Below, one piece after another: positions 8,395-17,784 of a stretch of DNA of 64,000 nucleotides; the stretch's first letter is position 1; the number at the start of each line of letters is the position of its first letter. The DNA comes from Tepidibacillus fermentans (GTDB lineage Bacteria; Bacillota; Bacilli; Tepidibacillales; Tepidibacillaceae), in assembly GCF_004342885.1 (NCBI RefSeq), contig NZ_SMAB01000009.1, forward strand, positions 1-64,000, written 5' to 3'. The notes under the pieces are model-generated. The model saw nothing but the letters and a program-made list of their open reading frames with translations, did no database searches and had not been told where the DNA came from. The position numbers and the translations under genes were made by a program.

Positions 8395-8571
8395 TTAGCT
8401 TTCTTTCTTTTCGTTTTCGTTTTCATCTAAAATATCTTTCGTTGCATTTTTAAACTCTTTAATGGTTCGTCCAAACGCGCGTCCCACTTCAGGTAGTTTA
8501 CTAGGTCCAAAAATGACCAATGCAATGACTAAAATCAGAATTAATCCAGGAATACCAATATTATTTAACAT
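8395..8571 (-). CDS. tatA: Sec-independent protein translocase subunit TatA
   Basis: The 58-aa protein has one N-terminal membrane helix ([17 protein letters not shown]), the hinge [14 protein letters not shown], an amphipathic helix and a charged tail, all diagnostic of TatA/TatE. TatA forms the pore for folded proteins with twin-arginine signals. The true start is ATG 8571, 6 nt after GGAGGTG. No tatC is present in the window. A canonical sigma-54 promoter lies 90 bp upstream, and the catalytic subunit of the reductase at 21415-24480 carries an RRDFLK Tat signal, suggesting a dedicated exporter subunit. Confidence 0.9.
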   Translation of the reverse strand: MLNNIGIPGLILILVIALVIFGPSKLPEVGRAFGRTIKEFKNATKDILDENENEKKES

Positions 8572-8657
8572 CGAAAACACCTCCATAAAATGATAAACCA
8601 GAAATGATAAAGAAAGGTTTCAATAATATTTATGCCTCTTTCTTTATTTTTATCTTA

Positions 8658-8676
8658 ATGCAAAAAAAGTGCCAAA
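8658..8676 (-). promoter_or_regulatory. Sigma-54 (-24/-12) promoter of tatA-yqgQ
   Basis: On the minus strand the sequence reads TTGGCAC-N6-TTGCA-like, with GG and GC exactly 10 nt apart as sigma-54 requires. It gives a leader of about 75 nt before tatA. Confidence 0.8.
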
Positions 8677-8716
8677 TCACAAACCTCAACTTTATCCATT
8701 TTCCCAAAACAACTTA

Positions 8717-8750
8717 CTTTGACAAACTGTCATAGTATGCGATATTGTCA
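8717..8750. promoter_or_regulatory. Candidate enhancer (UAS) for the sigma-54 activator
   Basis: The palindrome TGACA-AAC-TGTCA at 8720-8732 plus a third TGTCA at 8746-8750 lies about 70-100 bp upstream of the expected tatA start point. The decamer CTTTGACAAA at 8717 recurs at 24716 upstream of the other sigma-54 promoter. Confidence 0.5.
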
Positions 8751-8757
8751 TTATGAT

Positions 8758-10125
8758 TTACTTCGGTTCAAGCTGGTAGCTTTCAATTTTTCGATAAAGG
8801 TTTCGTAAACTAATCCCTAAAATTTGTGCGGCTTTCGTCTTATTCCAATCACACTCCTTTAAAACCCTCTCAATATGTTGCCGTTCTAATTCTTCTAATG
8901 AAATCATCGTGTGAGTGGCCACCTCCTCCTTTCTCTCTTTCTTTTCCTCGACTGAGTTTAGACTGTGTGGGAAAATATCAGAGGATTGAATCATCTTGCC
9001 CATTGACAAGAGGACACCTCGTTCAATTAAATGAGATAATTCTCGAATATTCCCCGGAAAATGATAATGGGATAAAGCTTGTAATGCTTCATTACTCAAT
9101 TGTTTCTCCCCATAAAGACTCTGATACTTCGTTAGAAAATATTGTGCTAACAAGGGAATATCCGATTTTCGTTCTCGAAGTGGGGGGACAACCAGTTTCA
9201 TTACGTTTAAACGGAAATATAGATCTTCGCGAAAATTCCCCATCTCGATCTCCTTTTCTAAATTGCGATTCGTTGCCGCTACAAGTCGAACATCTACTTT
9301 ACGCAATTGATTATCTCCAACCCGACGAAATTCCCCACTTTCTAGAAAACGCAATAATTTCACTTGTAATGACAAAGGCATCTCGCCAATCTCATCCAGA
9401 AACAATGTCCCTTTATGGGCCATTTCTACCAAACCTTTTTTTTCAGTGACTGCACCTGTAAAAGCTCCTTTCGCATGACCAAATAGTTCACTTTCTAACA
9501 GGTTTTCCATTAGTGCACCTGAATTGATCGCGATAAACGGTTGGTTCGCCCGATCACTCCAAGCATGAAGTGCTCTAGCAATTAACTCTTTTCCAGTTCC
9601 ACTTTCACCCTCGATTAATACTGGAACATGGCTTTTAGACACTCGTTTTGTCATTTCCAACAACATTTTCAGTTTCGGATGTTCGCCGACGATTTCAAAT
9701 TGCGAACCTTCTGATTGCAAAACTTCTTTTAAACGCTGATTTTCTTCAAAAAGTTGTTTCTTTTCAATCGCTTTTTGAATGATGACATCCAGTTCTGAAA
9801 GATTATAGGGTTTGGTCAAATAGTCATAGGCACCTGATTTCATCGCTTCAATCGCTGTTTCAACCGTTCCATGGCCTGTAAGCATGATCACTTCAATATC
9901 AGGCACTAGTTTTTTTGCTACTTTTAACAGCTCAATACCATCCATTCCAGGCATCTTAATATCAAAAATTCCGACATCATAGGCTTTCTCTTTCATCATT
10001 TTTAATGATTTTTCTCCAGATAATGCCCCATCCACCTTATAACCTTTTCTCTTTAATCGTTGTACTAACAATTGCAAAAGATCCTCTTCATCATCCACTA
10101 CAAGGATTTGGATCATATGTTCCAT
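8758..10125 (-). CDS. NtrC-family sigma-54-dependent response regulator
   Basis: The 455-aa protein has a receiver domain (1-120, phospho-acceptor Asp55 in IFDIKMPG), an AAA+ ATPase (about 145-375) with Walker A GESGTGKE 173-180, the sigma-54 contact loop GAFTGA 220-225 and Walker B LFLDE, and a C-terminal Fis-type helix-turn-helix (about 410-450). It should open sigma-54 promoters once phosphorylated by the kinase encoded just upstream. ATG 10125 follows AGGAGG by 8 nt. Likely targets are the two sigma-54 promoters at 8658 and 24534. Confidence 0.93.
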   Translation of the reverse strand: MEHMIQILVVDDEEDLLQLLVQRLKRKGYKVDGALSGEKSLKMMKEKAYDVGIFDIKMPGMDGIELLKVAKKLVPDIEVIMLTGHGTVETAIEAMKSGAYDYLTKPYNLSELDVIIQKAIEKKQLFEENQRLKEVLQSEGSQFEIVGEHPKLKMLLEMTKRVSKSHVPVLIEGESGTGKELIARALHAWSDRANQPFIAINSGALMENLLESELFGHAKGAFTGAVTEKKGLVEMAHKGTLFLDEIGEMPLSLQVKLLRFLESGEFRRVGDNQLRKVDVRLVAATNRNLEKEIEMGNFREDLYFRLNVMKLVVPPLRERKSDIPLLAQYFLTKYQSLYGEKQLSNEALQALSHYHFPGNIRELSHLIERGVLLSMGKMIQSSDIFPHSLNSVEEKKERKEEVATHTMISLEELERQHIERVLKECDWNKTKAAQILGISLRNLYRKIESYQLEPK

Positions 10126-10146
10126 TTCGACCACCTCCTATTATGC

Positions 10147-12342
10147 TTATGCAGTGGGAAAGATGATTCGTACCACTGTCCCTTTTCCTTGTTGGCTTTC
10201 AATCTGTATATCCCCATTCATTTTCTTCATGATTTGATAAGAAATATAGAGTCCAAGACCTGTTCCTTTGCCAACAGGTTTTGTGGTATAGAAGGGGTCA
10301 AAGACTTTCTGTAATTGATCACTTGTCATCCCCTGTCCATTATCCTGAATTTGAATCTCAACCTGATTTAGTGATTTATGTGTCGATAACGTTAATTGCC
10401 CACCTTCATCCATCGCATCAATGGCATTTTGGATAATGTTAATCAATACCTGCTGAATTTGCAAGCTATCACCATGAACCAAAGGAAGATCCGTTTGAAA
10501 TAGCTTATCAATTTGAATTTGTTTTTTCTTTAAAACATGTTGCATCAATATTAAGCTATCCTCAATCAATTTAGACAGATCAATATCTTGAGTAACAAAT
10601 GAAGTCTTTCTCGTAAAATTAAGCAAACTTCCAGTAATCCCTTTACAACGATCGACATTATTCCGAATAATGTCCAGATAGCGATCGATTTCTCCCGCTT
10701 GTACTAATTCCTCAATCGGTTCCTCTTTTATTCTTTCTTTGAGATCCTCAGCATAAGCACTAATGGAAGCTAAGGGATTATTCACCTCATGTGCAAATCC
10801 AGAAGCAAGAATACCTAATGCGGAAAGTTTATCAGCCTGAATCACCATTTCTTCAAGTTGTCGTTGTTCTGTAACATCTTCCACAACGACTAAATATTTT
10901 GGATCACCTTCTCTCACTTTTTCAAGAGGATACATTCGGTGGCTATACATTTTTTTCTGACCATTATTTTGAACCGTAGTGACGATTTCATTTTGACATT
11001 GCATAGGGTCTTTTAACGTAATCGGACAATTTTGACAAGGTTCAGATAAACGTCCTAATAAAGAATAACAAGAAAATTGTTGGCGATCATCAGCCAACCA
11101 TTGTCGTAACCGATCATTCATCCATTCGACTGAATAATCGTCATGAATTAAAGCAAAGCCTGACCCACTTCCATTCACAATCGTATCGAGGTGTTCTTTT
11201 TCCCTTGCCAAATGATCTGTTTTTAGCTGAAGTTCATCTGTCATATGGTTAAAAGCAGCAGCTAATTGACCAAATTCATCTTTGGATTGATAATTGATTT
11301 TTGCATCCAGTTTTCCTTTTGTCACCTTTTGTACTGCTTTTTCCATCAACTCAATCGGTTTGGTAAACCAAATGCCAAATACAACACTAAGCAGGACAAC
11401 TATTCCACTCACAAGTCCCATCATGATCAATAAACGTTGAATCAGAAATTGAATGGACGCAAATGCTTGTGCAATTGGCTGTTCAATAATTACTCCCCAA
11501 TTTGCCGAAGCAATCGGGGCATATGCACCAATGACCTTTTCTCCTGTATAACTGCGATACTGTGTTGGTTCTGACATCCTACCCTTATGGTCGATCATTT
11601 TTTGTAATTCAGGAGCTTGTATGACATTTTTGCCTAATATGACTTGACCAAAATCGGTATGAGCAATCAATCGGCTTTTGTCATCAATCAAATAAATGTA
11701 GCCATTTTTACCGGAATGAATCGCAGAGATATTTTGAAATGTACCTTTTAAATTCACATCAACAACGAAATGCCCTTGATAAGAATGATCTTCTGGTGAA
11801 TAGACTGTTCGTACCATTCGAATCGATGGCGTACCATCTGCTTTAAACTGAACCGAACTCATCCAATCTTGTTTGTTTGTTGTATTTTGTAATACCAACT
11901 CATGGAGTGAATTAGCCATTTGTTGTAGCTTATCCTTACTCATCCATCGAGATACTCCAGTAATAACTTGTCCCTGTTGGTCAAGAAGAAATGCGTTCTC
12001 AATTTCCGGATCCTGCTTAAGAAATCCGTACAGACTCTGTTCCCATCGTTGTTTTGCTTGGGAATTGTTAGTAATTACATCATTGGCATCAATCGTGAGT
12101 TGCATCTTGCTATCAATCGTAGAGAGTAGGTGATCTACCTCTGTCGCGGCTCGTTGGACAATGTAAAGTTGTTTTTCTTTTACACCTTCCTCTAAGGTAT
12201 TTTTAGAGGTTTGAATATTATAACCGCCAACAATTGCAATCGGTAAAATGGACATTGTAATACCAAAGAATAAAAGTTTAAATTTAATTCGATTCCAAAA
12301 AGAGAGTGAATAGCGTTTGTTCTTACCAAGATGTCGATTCAT
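10147..12342 (-). CDS. Membrane sensor histidine kinase (Cache-HAMP-PAS-HisKA)
   Basis: The 731-aa kinase has a first membrane helix near 25-45, an extracellular dCache-like domain (about 50-290), a second helix (about 300-325), HAMP (about 326-380), a PAS domain (about 385-495), a HisKA domain with phospho-His near 518 (GFAHEVNNPL) and an HATPase domain with the N, G1 and G2 boxes (DNGQGM, GKGTGLGL). The PAS contains a Cys cluster around CYSLLGRL...PCQNC, seen in PAS domains of anaerobes. Its ATG overlaps the stop of the binding-protein gene (TAATG), so the two are translationally coupled. Confidence 0.92.
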   Translation of the reverse strand: MNRHLGKNKRYSLSFWNRIKFKLLFFGITMSILPIAIVGGYNIQTSKNTLEEGVKEKQLYIVQRAATEVDHLLSTIDSKMQLTIDANDVITNNSQAKQRWEQSLYGFLKQDPEIENAFLLDQQGQVITGVSRWMSKDKLQQMANSLHELVLQNTTNKQDWMSSVQFKADGTPSIRMVRTVYSPEDHSYQGHFVVDVNLKGTFQNISAIHSGKNGYIYLIDDKSRLIAHTDFGQVILGKNVIQAPELQKMIDHKGRMSEPTQYRSYTGEKVIGAYAPIASANWGVIIEQPIAQAFASIQFLIQRLLIMMGLVSGIVVLLSVVFGIWFTKPIELMEKAVQKVTKGKLDAKINYQSKDEFGQLAAAFNHMTDELQLKTDHLAREKEHLDTIVNGSGSGFALIHDDYSVEWMNDRLRQWLADDRQQFSCYSLLGRLSEPCQNCPITLKDPMQCQNEIVTTVQNNGQKKMYSHRMYPLEKVREGDPKYLVVVEDVTEQRQLEEMVIQADKLSALGILASGFAHEVNNPLASISAYAEDLKERIKEEPIEELVQAGEIDRYLDIIRNNVDRCKGITGSLLNFTRKTSFVTQDIDLSKLIEDSLILMQHVLKKKQIQIDKLFQTDLPLVHGDSLQIQQVLINIIQNAIDAMDEGGQLTLSTHKSLNQVEIQIQDNGQGMTSDQLQKVFDPFYTTKPVGKGTGLGLYISYQIMKKMNGDIQIESQQGKGTVVRIIFPTA

Positions 12343-13349
12343 TATTCAATCTCCCTTTCCGTTACAGGAATCCGTTGGATAAACGCACTACCGCTTTTTG
12401 AAAAATGAATGTTCAATTTTTTTTCGGTTAACGAATTAGCCAATAACCGCACTGTATTTGGTTTTTCTACCGGAATATCTCTTGGAACTTGACCCTGTAG
12501 AATGCGGCTAACCATACTTGCACATTGGTAACCCTGATCATAATATGAAACACCGTAAGATAAAAGGAAACCATTTTTCACATCATTGATATTTACCCCA
12601 AAAATAGGGACTTTTTTCTGTAATCCGATTTGACTTAATTGTGGACTGATTTCTTCAAGATAGAAACTTGGAAGAACTAGTATTCCTTCATCTTTTTTTA
12701 GAGGGATTTTTTTAAACGTCTCTAATTGTTGTGTATCTGAGATTGAAAGTGGAGTGATCTGTATTCCTTCTTCTTTTGCTATCTTTTTTACTTGTTCTAA
12801 ACTAAGCAGACTTGCATCAACTTGTCCATCATAAATCACAATGACATTTTGAATAGACGGAATGAGCATGGAAAACAATTCTAATCGTTTTGCGGATAGC
12901 TCAATATGGCCATTTTCAACTCCAGTCATTCTCCCCTCTGGTTTTTTATAGTTTTCAACTAAATGAAGTTGTCCAGCATTTGCTACTCCTAGAAAAATAA
13001 CCGGTGTTTTTCCTCCCTTATTTTCTTTAAAAAATTTTGCCTCAATGGCACCACCAGCTACAATCACATCAAGATTCATTCGATCAAGTTCAGAAGCATA
13101 GCGTTCCATTAGCTTCACATTATTTTTTGCATCTTTGATGGTATAAGTGACGTTCATTCCTTCGATATAGCCTAAGTTTTGCAAACCATCTTTCAGTCCT
13201 TTCACTTTTTCCAATCGTTCAGGACCACTTAGTAGAATTCCTATTCGAAATTGTTCTTTTGCTTCACTTTGATTTTTCCACTGTTGAAAACCTAAAAAGG
13301 AGAAAAACAAAACGCTAACGATGACGGTCACCCAAGCGAATCTTTTCAT
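12342..13349 (-). CDS. Substrate-binding-protein sensor component (COG2984 family)
   Basis: The 335-aa protein has an uncleaved-looking N-terminal membrane anchor (residues 5-22), no lipobox Cys, and the two-lobed ABC_sub_bind fold (RIGILLSGPERLEKV, DVIVAGG, PVIFLGV). It is encoded with the kinase and the NtrC-type regulator and no permease, so I infer that it presents a ligand to the kinase rather than serving transport, as AioX does for AioS/AioR. The start is ATG 13349, 5 nt after GGAGG. Confidence 0.8.
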   Translation of the reverse strand: MKRFAWVTVIVSVLFFSFLGFQQWKNQSEAKEQFRIGILLSGPERLEKVKGLKDGLQNLGYIEGMNVTYTIKDAKNNVKLMERYASELDRMNLDVIVAGGAIEAKFFKENKGGKTPVIFLGVANAGQLHLVENYKKPEGRMTGVENGHIELSAKRLELFSMLIPSIQNVIVIYDGQVDASLLSLEQVKKIAKEEGIQITPLSISDTQQLETFKKIPLKKDEGILVLPSFYLEEISPQLSQIGLQKKVPIFGVNINDVKNGFLLSYGVSYYDQGYQCASMVSRILQGQVPRDIPVEKPNTVRLLANSLTEKKLNIHFSKSGSAFIQRIPVTEREIE

Positions 13350-13432
13350 GATGTCCTCCAATCTACAAATATCTATCTATATTTATTGTACCATAGGACT
13401 AAGCGGAAAGATTGTTACAAATTTATTTCCTA

Positions 13433-13481
13433 CTGCCAATCCTGTAGCACCGCCAAGTTGTCGCCCTTACCGGGCGCAACA
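13433..13481. other. GC-rich intergenic patch with a GCGCCC hairpin
   Basis: This stretch is clearly richer in G+C than the AT-rich flanks and contains the inverted repeat GCGCCC-GGTAA-GGGCG (minus strand). I cannot match it to a known riboswitch or gene. It lies between the phosphatase terminator and the promoter region of the sensor operon. Confidence 0.35.
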
Positions 13482-13513
13482 CAAAAAATCCCTATTCGCA
13501 AAGGAATAGGGAT
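13482..13513 (-). terminator. Terminator of the alkaline phosphatase gene
   Basis: On the minus strand ATCCCTATTC pairs perfectly with GAATAGGGAT, followed by six T. A run of ten G (13530-13539) lies between this and the stop codon. Confidence 0.8.
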
Positions 13514-13570
13514 ATAAATAAATAATTAAGGGGGGGGGGAATTGTACATTACTTAACGTTTTTTAACGAA

Positions 13571-14944
13571 TTAATGTTGTTCTTTGTTTCCACCTGATTT
13601 TAAAATGTTAAAGATGTTTTTTGCTATGTCGGTATTGTCAATTAACCCGGAAAACCTTTCTTTTGTAGGGCCATAAGCGTAGACTGGAACATCTTCTCCC
13701 GTATGACCACCTGTTGTCCATCCTGTAAAGGAACGCACATTAAAAATTGCTTCAATCGCATTATCAATTTTTGTTTGGTCTTTTGTAGCAGCGGCTTCTT
13801 TTACTGATTGAATTTCCTGTGAAGTTAATTGTAAATTAATATATTGTTTTAATGTATCTTCTACAATGGCGCCTTTTGCAATCAAATTGGAAATATAGTC
13901 TGGTGTCCGTTTTGCCGCTTGGATAGGAGCTGCATTAAAATTATAAATTCCGTTGGCTCCTATAGATAATCCACCGGTTGAATGGTCAGCCGTTGCCACG
14001 ACTAAGGTATGTCCATCTTTCTTGGCAAAATCAATGGCTGCTTTAAACGCATCCTCGAAATCTTTCACTTCGCTCATAGCGGCGACAATATCATGGTCAT
14101 GACCTGCCCAGTCAATTTGACTACCTTCCACCATTAAGAAGAAACCTTTTTTATTCTTACTTAAACGTTGAATGGCTGCTTGAGTCATCTCTTGTAAAGA
14201 TGGAGTTTGATCGTCACGGTCAATCATTTTATCTAAACCGCCAGGTGCGAACAATCCAAGAATCTGCTTATTATTGTCTTCTATTAATTCTTCACGAGTT
14301 GTGACATAACTGTAACCGTCTTTTTTAAACTCGCTTACAAGGTTACGATCTTTACGAACGAAGTTCTTTAATCCTCCACCAAGCATGACATCTACTTTAT
14401 GTTTTCCATTAATCATTTCATCATAATAATCGTCGGCAATCGCATCCATATTTTTACGACTAATTTCATGGGCACCAAAGGCGGCAGGAGTTGCATGAGT
14501 GATTTCGGATGTGGCCACTAATCCTGTTGACTTTCCTTCTTCTTTTGCTTGTTCTAGTAAAGTTTTTACATTGGTAAAGTCATTATCGACAGCAATTGCT
14601 GCATTATACGTTTTGACTCCTGCCGACAAAGCAGTGGCAGCAGCTGCTGAATCTGTGATATTCTCATGTTCATCTTCTGGATAGGTGGTTTGTAGTCCTA
14701 CTAGGTATTTATCAAATTCAGTTTTCTCCATTTCCGGCGTGTTTGGATTATCCTTCATGTAACGATATGCCGTTGTATAAGATGTTCCCATTCCATCCCC
14801 GATTAACAAAATGACATTCTTAATCTTTGCTTCATCCTCTTTCTTTGCATCAACAAACGATGGGATGACACCAGACATTGTTGTAATGACCATCGATGAT
14901 AGAAATGCAATAAGTAAAACTCTTTTACTAAATTTCTTTTTCAA
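13571..14944 (-). CDS. Secreted alkaline phosphatase
   Basis: The 457-aa precursor has a Sec signal peptide (first ~33 residues) and the metal/nucleophile set of the PhoA family: Asp50 (LLIGDGMG), nucleophile Ser99 (TDSAAAAT), His150, Glu273 and Asp278/His282 (MVEGSQIDWAGH), Asp320-His321 and a C-terminal GGHTGEDV. It releases phosphate from monoesters outside the membrane using two Zn and one Mg. The start codon is TTG (14944) after GGAGG and AAGG. TGTTA/TGTAAA-like repeats upstream could be Pho boxes. Confidence 0.92.
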   Translation of the reverse strand: MKKKFSKRVLLIAFLSSMVITTMSGVIPSFVDAKKEDEAKIKNVILLIGDGMGTSYTTAYRYMKDNPNTPEMEKTEFDKYLVGLQTTYPEDEHENITDSAAAATALSAGVKTYNAAIAVDNDFTNVKTLLEQAKEEGKSTGLVATSEITHATPAAFGAHEISRKNMDAIADDYYDEMINGKHKVDVMLGGGLKNFVRKDRNLVSEFKKDGYSYVTTREELIEDNNKQILGLFAPGGLDKMIDRDDQTPSLQEMTQAAIQRLSKNKKGFFLMVEGSQIDWAGHDHDIVAAMSEVKDFEDAFKAAIDFAKKDGHTLVVATADHSTGGLSIGANGIYNFNAAPIQAAKRTPDYISNLIAKGAIVEDTLKQYINLQLTSQEIQSVKEAAATKDQTKIDNAIEAIFNVRSFTGWTTGGHTGEDVPVYAYGPTKERFSGLIDNTDIAKNIFNILKSGGNKEQH

Positions 14945-15024
14945 TTTCCTTCTCCTCCTTCAAGCTTTGTTTTTTCTCACATGAATAACTATAGCCTGTA
15001 AATGTTAGGAGAATATTTGTCAAT

Positions 15025-15051
15025 TGTAAATCCTTATTAATGAATTGTTAT
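15025..15051 (-). promoter_or_regulatory. Candidate PhoP boxes upstream of the phosphatase
   Basis: TTTACA-, TTAATA- and ATAACA-type hexamers occur at 10-11 bp spacing on the minus strand, the pattern of Bacillus PhoP sites (TTAACA direct repeats). They lie 80-105 bp before the phosphatase start. The rest of the 14945-15322 gap shows no gene that I can support. Confidence 0.35.
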
Positions 15052-15322
15052 AGTTATATTAACACCAAATTTGGATCTATTCGCTTAAGGGACAATTCCC
15101 TTAACGCATTCTATACAGATAGATTGAAAACAGAATAGACAGGGTCGAAAAAACTTGAAAACGATCACAGACAGAAATGATCAGCCTTATTTGATGAGTA
15201 CAAACAAAATTCAGATAAAAATAAGCTTAATGTAATATGTACAGGTCTATAAATAAACTAAGTGTCATAGTTCAAGCTGGGCTACGCATATAAGTAGTAG
15301 TGAAATGAATGGGGGGACAAAA

Positions 15323-15865
15323 ATGTGTCCAAAAGAGAATGACCATTTAAGCGGACGTTTCCGTAAATATGCAGCACCAGAGCCATACCCTGAAATAAAT
15401 GTGCTAAAGCCAAACCGAGCCTACGCAGAAATTCTAATGGACGACTACGCAGGTGTAATAAGTGAATTTACTGCGATCAATCAATATCTATATCATCATT
15501 ATTTTTTTGATATTATTGACAATCAATTAGCTGATTTATTAGAAGGTGTTGCTGTCATTGAAATGTACCATTTGGAAATCCTTGCTGAATTGATTATTTT
15601 GTTGGGAGGAGATCCACGAATACGAGGTGGCGAAAGTACAAAAGGAAAATATTGGAATAGTAGTTTTATTGGTTATGGTAAAACCTTGTGCGAACAGCTT
15701 GATTTGGATATTCGTGCAGAGGTTGAAGCAATTAAAAATTATGAGATCCACATTCAGCAAATTGCCGATCCCCATATACAAGCCATATTACGACGAATTA
15801 TTAAAGACGAGGAGCATCATATTGTATTGTTTGAAGAACAAAAAAGACGATTTAAGTGTAGGTAG
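15323..15865 (+). CDS. Ferritin-like / manganese-catalase-like protein
   Basis: The 180-aa protein has four helices bearing the di-metal signature of ferritin-like proteins: EFTAINQYLYHH, EMYHLEILAE, EAIKNYEIH and KDEEHHIVLF. It resembles the CotJC/manganese-catalase-like and rubrerythrin-like branches and may bind iron or manganese. An ATG at 15305 lies upstream, but the GGGGGGA site points to ATG 15323. It stands alone between two divergent or convergent minus-strand genes. Confidence 0.75.
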   Translation: MCPKENDHLSGRFRKYAAPEPYPEINVLKPNRAYAEILMDDYAGVISEFTAINQYLYHHYFFDIIDNQLADLLEGVAVIEMYHLEILAELIILLGGDPRIRGGESTKGKYWNSSFIGYGKTLCEQLDLDIRAEVEAIKNYEIHIQQIADPHIQAILRRIIKDEEHHIVLFEEQKRRFKCR

Positions 15866-15877
15866 GTTTGATAAATG

Positions 15878-15941
15878 AAAAGAAAGCATTGCTTTCTTTA
15901 GGAGCATCGCTACTACTTTAAAAAGTAGTCAGCGATGCTCC
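15878..15941. terminator. Tandem hairpins between convergent genes
   Basis: AAAGAAAGC-att-GCTTTCTTT is followed by a long hairpin (GGAGCATCGCT and ACTACTTT pair with AAAGTAGT and AGCGATGCTCC). They separate the ferritin-like gene from the chemoreceptor. Confidence 0.65.
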
Positions 15942-15945
15942 TTTC

Positions 15946-17646
15946 TTAAAGTTTGAAAATTGAGACCACACTTTTCAATTCCTCAGCCATCTTTGCAAGT
16001 TCCTCTGATGAAGCGGCAATTTCCTCCATTGAAGCGGTTTGTTCTTCAGTCGATGCTGCAATAGTTTCCATATTTTTTGCTGAACCTTCAATGGTCTCGT
16101 TAATTCCTTTGATTAGACCTACCATTCCATTGATTCCAGATGTCACTTGTTGCACAGCTGCCGATACTTCCTGCATCTGATTGGATACCTGATCCACTGC
16201 GAGTTGAATATCAGAAAACGAAGTTTTGGCTTGATAGATCATGGTCATTCCTTCGTTCACTAAATCTTCTTCTCGATTCATTTCATGCACGGCTTCTGTA
16301 ATTTCGTTTTGTATATCAAGGATGAGATCATTGACATCCTTTGCAGCGTTTCCTGATTGTTCGGCTAACTTACGAACTTCATCCGCAACTACGGCAAATC
16401 CCTTTCCATGTTCTCCAGCCCTTGCTGCTTCAATCGCTGCATTTAAGGCTAATAAATTGGTCTGTTCTGCGATTTCCGTAATCATCTGAACAATTTGTCC
16501 GATCTGGTTTGATTTACTATTCAGTCGGTGAACAACTTCTGCGAAATCTCCTACCTTTGTATGAATGAATTCCATTTGTTGAATCGCCTTTTCCATCACT
16601 TGGTTTCCATTCTCCGCTGTCTTTGATGCTTCAATGGATGCATTGGCTGTTGTCTTTGTATAAAGCCCTATTTGTTCCATGTTATTCGATATTTCCGTTA
16701 CCGTTCGATCCGTTTGCTGTGTTTGGATCACGATATCTTCTGTTCCACTCGTAATCTCTTGAATCGAAACCGTAATCTGTTCGGTCGCTTTACTCGTTTG
16801 CTCAGAACTAGCGGTAAGTTCTTCAGAGAATGCCGCTAATTGTACCGATGTTTCCTCTACCTGTTTGAGAATCGTTGATAATTGATCGACCATCCGATTT
16901 GTCGAAAGAGCAAGTTGTCCCAGTTCGTCTTTCGATGTTTTTGATGTCAAAGGAATGCGCTTTGTAAAATCACCCTTGGCTAGTTGATCCATCGTATTGG
17001 CTACTTGTAAAATGGGTTTTGAAATTCGATCTCCCATAAACAGTCCTATTGCTCCGCCTATGATAATGGCAATGAGGCTAAACCATAACATAGACTTTTC
17101 CGTTTTTGTGCCATTACTTACAATGCTTTGTAAATGGTGTTGAATTTCTTTCTCTTTTTGCTTCGCTAGGTCTTGGCTTAAGAGTACTAATTTTGTTGAC
17201 TGATCACCGACTAAAGGTTTTGCAATTTCTAATGCTCTTTGCTTCTCCCCTTTTTGCCATAAGGGAATGACCTGTTTTTCAATTGCATTTGTCCAATCTG
17301 TAAATCCTTGCTCGAATTCTAGCAGATTGAGTGGGACGTTTCCGGTTTTCTTTATCTTTTCAATACTATTTTCTAATTGAGTCGTAATGTCTTCATAATT
17401 TTTAATCATCTTTGCTTCATTAAACAATAAATAACCGCGAATGGCAGCATTTGCCCGTACCATGTTGAATCCCATATTCTCATAATTGAGTAATTCATTT
17501 TGTTTTGTTTCAATATCATTGACTCTTTTATTCACTTGTTGGATATTCACGACGGCTAGTATAGAAATACCTAGCAAAATTACGATAATGACTGAGATAC
17601 CGAATAAAACTTTACTACGAATACCGGTTCCTTTTCTTACATTCAT
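15946..17646 (-). CDS. Methyl-accepting chemotaxis protein
   Basis: The 566-aa receptor has a membrane helix at 12-33, an extracellular four-helix-bundle-like domain (about 35-185), a second helix (about 187-207), HAMP (about 208-260) and the cytoplasmic signalling domain with the hairpin tip [18 protein letters not shown] and [14 protein letters not shown]. It signals to CheA to steer flagella. ATG 17646 follows AGGAGG by 8 nt. A TAAA-N15-GACGAAAA element upstream could be a sigma-D promoter. Confidence 0.93.
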   Translation of the reverse strand: MNVRKGTGIRSKVLFGISVIIVILLGISILAVVNIQQVNKRVNDIETKQNELLNYENMGFNMVRANAAIRGYLLFNEAKMIKNYEDITTQLENSIEKIKKTGNVPLNLLEFEQGFTDWTNAIEKQVIPLWQKGEKQRALEIAKPLVGDQSTKLVLLSQDLAKQKEKEIQHHLQSIVSNGTKTEKSMLWFSLIAIIIGGAIGLFMGDRISKPILQVANTMDQLAKGDFTKRIPLTSKTSKDELGQLALSTNRMVDQLSTILKQVEETSVQLAAFSEELTASSEQTSKATEQITVSIQEITSGTEDIVIQTQQTDRTVTEISNNMEQIGLYTKTTANASIEASKTAENGNQVMEKAIQQMEFIHTKVGDFAEVVHRLNSKSNQIGQIVQMITEIAEQTNLLALNAAIEAARAGEHGKGFAVVADEVRKLAEQSGNAAKDVNDLILDIQNEITEAVHEMNREEDLVNEGMTMIYQAKTSFSDIQLAVDQVSNQMQEVSAAVQQVTSGINGMVGLIKGINETIEGSAKNMETIAASTEEQTASMEEIAASSEELAKMAEELKSVVSIFKL

Positions 17647-17702
17647 TATTCATTCCTCCTAAAATTTGAGATATTTTTCTATTTTATATTCATTTCGACA
17701 TT

Positions 17703-17729
17703 TTTTCGTCTCCAATTCTACTCTTTTTA
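17703..17729 (-). promoter_or_regulatory. Possible sigma-D promoter of the chemoreceptor
   Basis: Minus strand TAAA (17726-17729), 15 nt, then GACGAAAA, against the Bacillus consensus TAAA-N15-GCCGATAT. The -10 match is partial (5 of 8). Confidence 0.35.
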
Positions 17730-17784
17730 CATAATTTCAGTCTGATTACCTATTATTCTTAGTTCTTTAGTACTAGATAAACTT

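Noticed and set aside
13433-13481. Degenerate riboswitch (c-di-GMP, cobalamin or fluoride)
   Set aside because: None of the conserved core blocks of these classes is present in order.
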